Below the pieces are notes generated by a model. It saw only the letters and a program-made list of their open reading frames with translations. It did no database searches and was not told the origin of the DNA. The position numbers were made by a program, and so were the translations under genes. From positions 1-64,000 of the forward strand of contig JACNJE010000090.1 in the NCBI GenBank assembly GCA_014382705.1: 64,000 nt of DNA, in the 5' to 3' direction. The stretch comes from Verrucomicrobiota bacterium (lineage in GTDB: Bacteria > Verrucomicrobiota > Verrucomicrobiia > Limisphaerales > UBA1096). Positions 62,973 to 64,000 of the stretch are shown piece after piece (positions within the stretch are counted from its first letter, which is position 1; each line of letters opens with the position of its first letter).

Positions 62973-64000
62973 ATTTTCTCACACCCGAGGCGCTCGCATT
63001 CGCGGCCGCGCTGCCGGTCGTCGTGGTTTTTTACCTGCTCAAGCGCCGTCGCGTGGCGCGTCTCGTCCCGAGCACCGTCCTGTGGCAGCGCTTCCTTAAT
63101 GAGACGCAGGCCAGTTCGCCGTTCCAAAAACTGCGGCACAACTGGCTGCTCATTATCCAGCTCATCCTGCTCGCGCTGGCCGTGTTCGCGCTGACCCGTC
63201 CTTACTTCGCCGGCAAGCTCGAGAGCGGCCGGTTCATCGTCGCGATTCTCGACGTGTCGGCGTCGATGCAGGCGACCGACGTGGCGCCGAGCCGGCTTGG
63301 CCAGGCGAAGACCGCCCTGACCAGGCTGATCGACTCGATGTACGACAACGACCGCATGGTGCTGCTGCTCGCCGGCGCGGTGACGGAGGTGCGCCAGTCG
63401 CCGACCAGCGCCAAGCCGGCGTTGCGCTCCGCGCTTGGCCAAGCGCGGGCAACCGACTCGCCGACCCGGCTGCTCGACGCGATCAAGCTCGCCCAAAACC
63501 TGACGCGCAACCGCGCCAAGACCGAGGTGCATCTGTTCAGCGACGGTGTCTCGCCGGACTTGGACGATTTCGAGTTGCAGGACTTGAATCTGGCTTACCA
63601 CCGAGTGGGCGGCAGCGGCGACAACCTTGGCATCGTGTCGCTCGAGGTTCGGCCGCACCCGGAGCAGACTGGGCAACAGGCGTTATTCGCGACGGTTGCC
63701 AACGCTTCGACCAATGCGCTTGCGAGCGACGTGTCGCTGTTTTTTGGCGACCGGCTTGTGGGCAACCGGCGCGTGAGCGTCGGCGCAACCAACTCAGCGT
63801 CGCTTGTCTTCGTCGCTGGCCAAGGCACCAACGGTGTCTTTCGGTTGCAGTTGAAAAACGCCGACGCGCTCGCCGTGGACAACACCGCTTCGGTGCTCAG
63901 TCTCGCCCGGCGCAACACGCGCGCGTTGCTCGTCACCAAGGGCAACCAATTCCTCGAGCGGGCGCTGCGCAGCGTGCCCAAGCTCGACCTCGCCGTGGCG
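62969..64000 (+). CDS. BatA/VWA-domain membrane protein, 3' end outside the window
   Basis: Read by eye (not in the ORF track): MNFLTPEALAFAAALPVVVVFYLLKRRRVARLVPSTVLWQRF...FIVAILDVSASMQATD; ATGA overlap with DUF58. Confidence 0.88.
   Translation, partial: MNFLTPEALAFAAALPVVVVFYLLKRRRVARLVPSTVLWQRFLNETQASSPFQKLRHNWLLIIQLILLALAVFALTRPYFAGKLESGRFIVAILDVSASMQATDVAPSRLGQAKTALTRLIDSMYDNDRMVLLLAGAVTEVRQSPTSAKPALRSALGQARATDSPTRLLDAIKLAQNLTRNRAKTEVHLFSDGVSPDLDDFELQDLNLAYHRVGGSGDNLGIVSLEVRPHPEQTGQQALFATVANASTNALASDVSLFFGDRLVGNRRVSVGATNSASLVFVAGQGTNGVFRLQLKNADALAVDNTASVLSLARRNTRALLVTKGNQFLERALRSVPKLDLAVA
63431..63446. repeat. Iterated palindrome, 16-bp GCGCTTGGCCAAGCGC, in the BatA-like gene (ALGQA frame)
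   Basis: GCGCTTGGCCAAGCGC. Confidence 0.95.

Noticed and set aside
1307-63446. Iterated TTGGCCAAGCG as a CRISPR array or transposon end
   Set aside because: Copies are dispersed singly or as 12-bp dimers, lack unique spacers or target-site duplications, and sit inside conserved reading frames.
1-64000. tRNA, rRNA or other structured RNA genes
   Set aside because: Intergenic gaps are short and none showed a convincing tRNA cloverleaf or rRNA signature by eye; tRNAscan-SE/Infernal would be needed to exclude them.

Overview
High-GC bacterial chromosome segment, probably Verrucomicrobiota/PVC-like judging from DUF1501, PSD1 (DUF1549/DUF1553), DUF1080, DUF5069 and sulfatase content. It is gene-dense: about 50 recognisable CDSs, no rRNA, tRNA or CRISPR found by eye. 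Contents include vapBC, SRAP/HMCES, dus, uvrA, aroE, ispH, kamA, moaC, panB, lpxA, radC, an RND efflux operon, tilS, thiH, a Rieske/cytochrome b-c operon, an AlkA-like glycosylase, der, a TPR/GT9 megaprotein with a GT4/GT2 glycosyltransferase locus, and DUF58/BatA-like genes. The most striking signal is a highly iterated palindrome, consensus (G)CGCTTGGCCAAGCG(C). At least 15 perfect 14-mers and dozens of near copies lie inside genes and between them. Inside recognisable proteins it is read as LAK(R) or LGQ(A), and I did not see it read as WPS. In intergenic DNA it often abuts stop codons of convergent genes and forms one intrinsic-terminator-like hairpin. It is nearly absent from a 57-62 kb glycosyltransferase island. 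It resembles cyanobacterial HIP1 or pasteurellacean/neisserial uptake sequences in behaviour but not in sequence. Other observations: a probable autoregulatory operator pair, a predicted secreted EF-hand/dikinase-like protein, a degenerate receiver domain, and several local duplications and inverted-repeat elements. All counts are by eye and should be recomputed.
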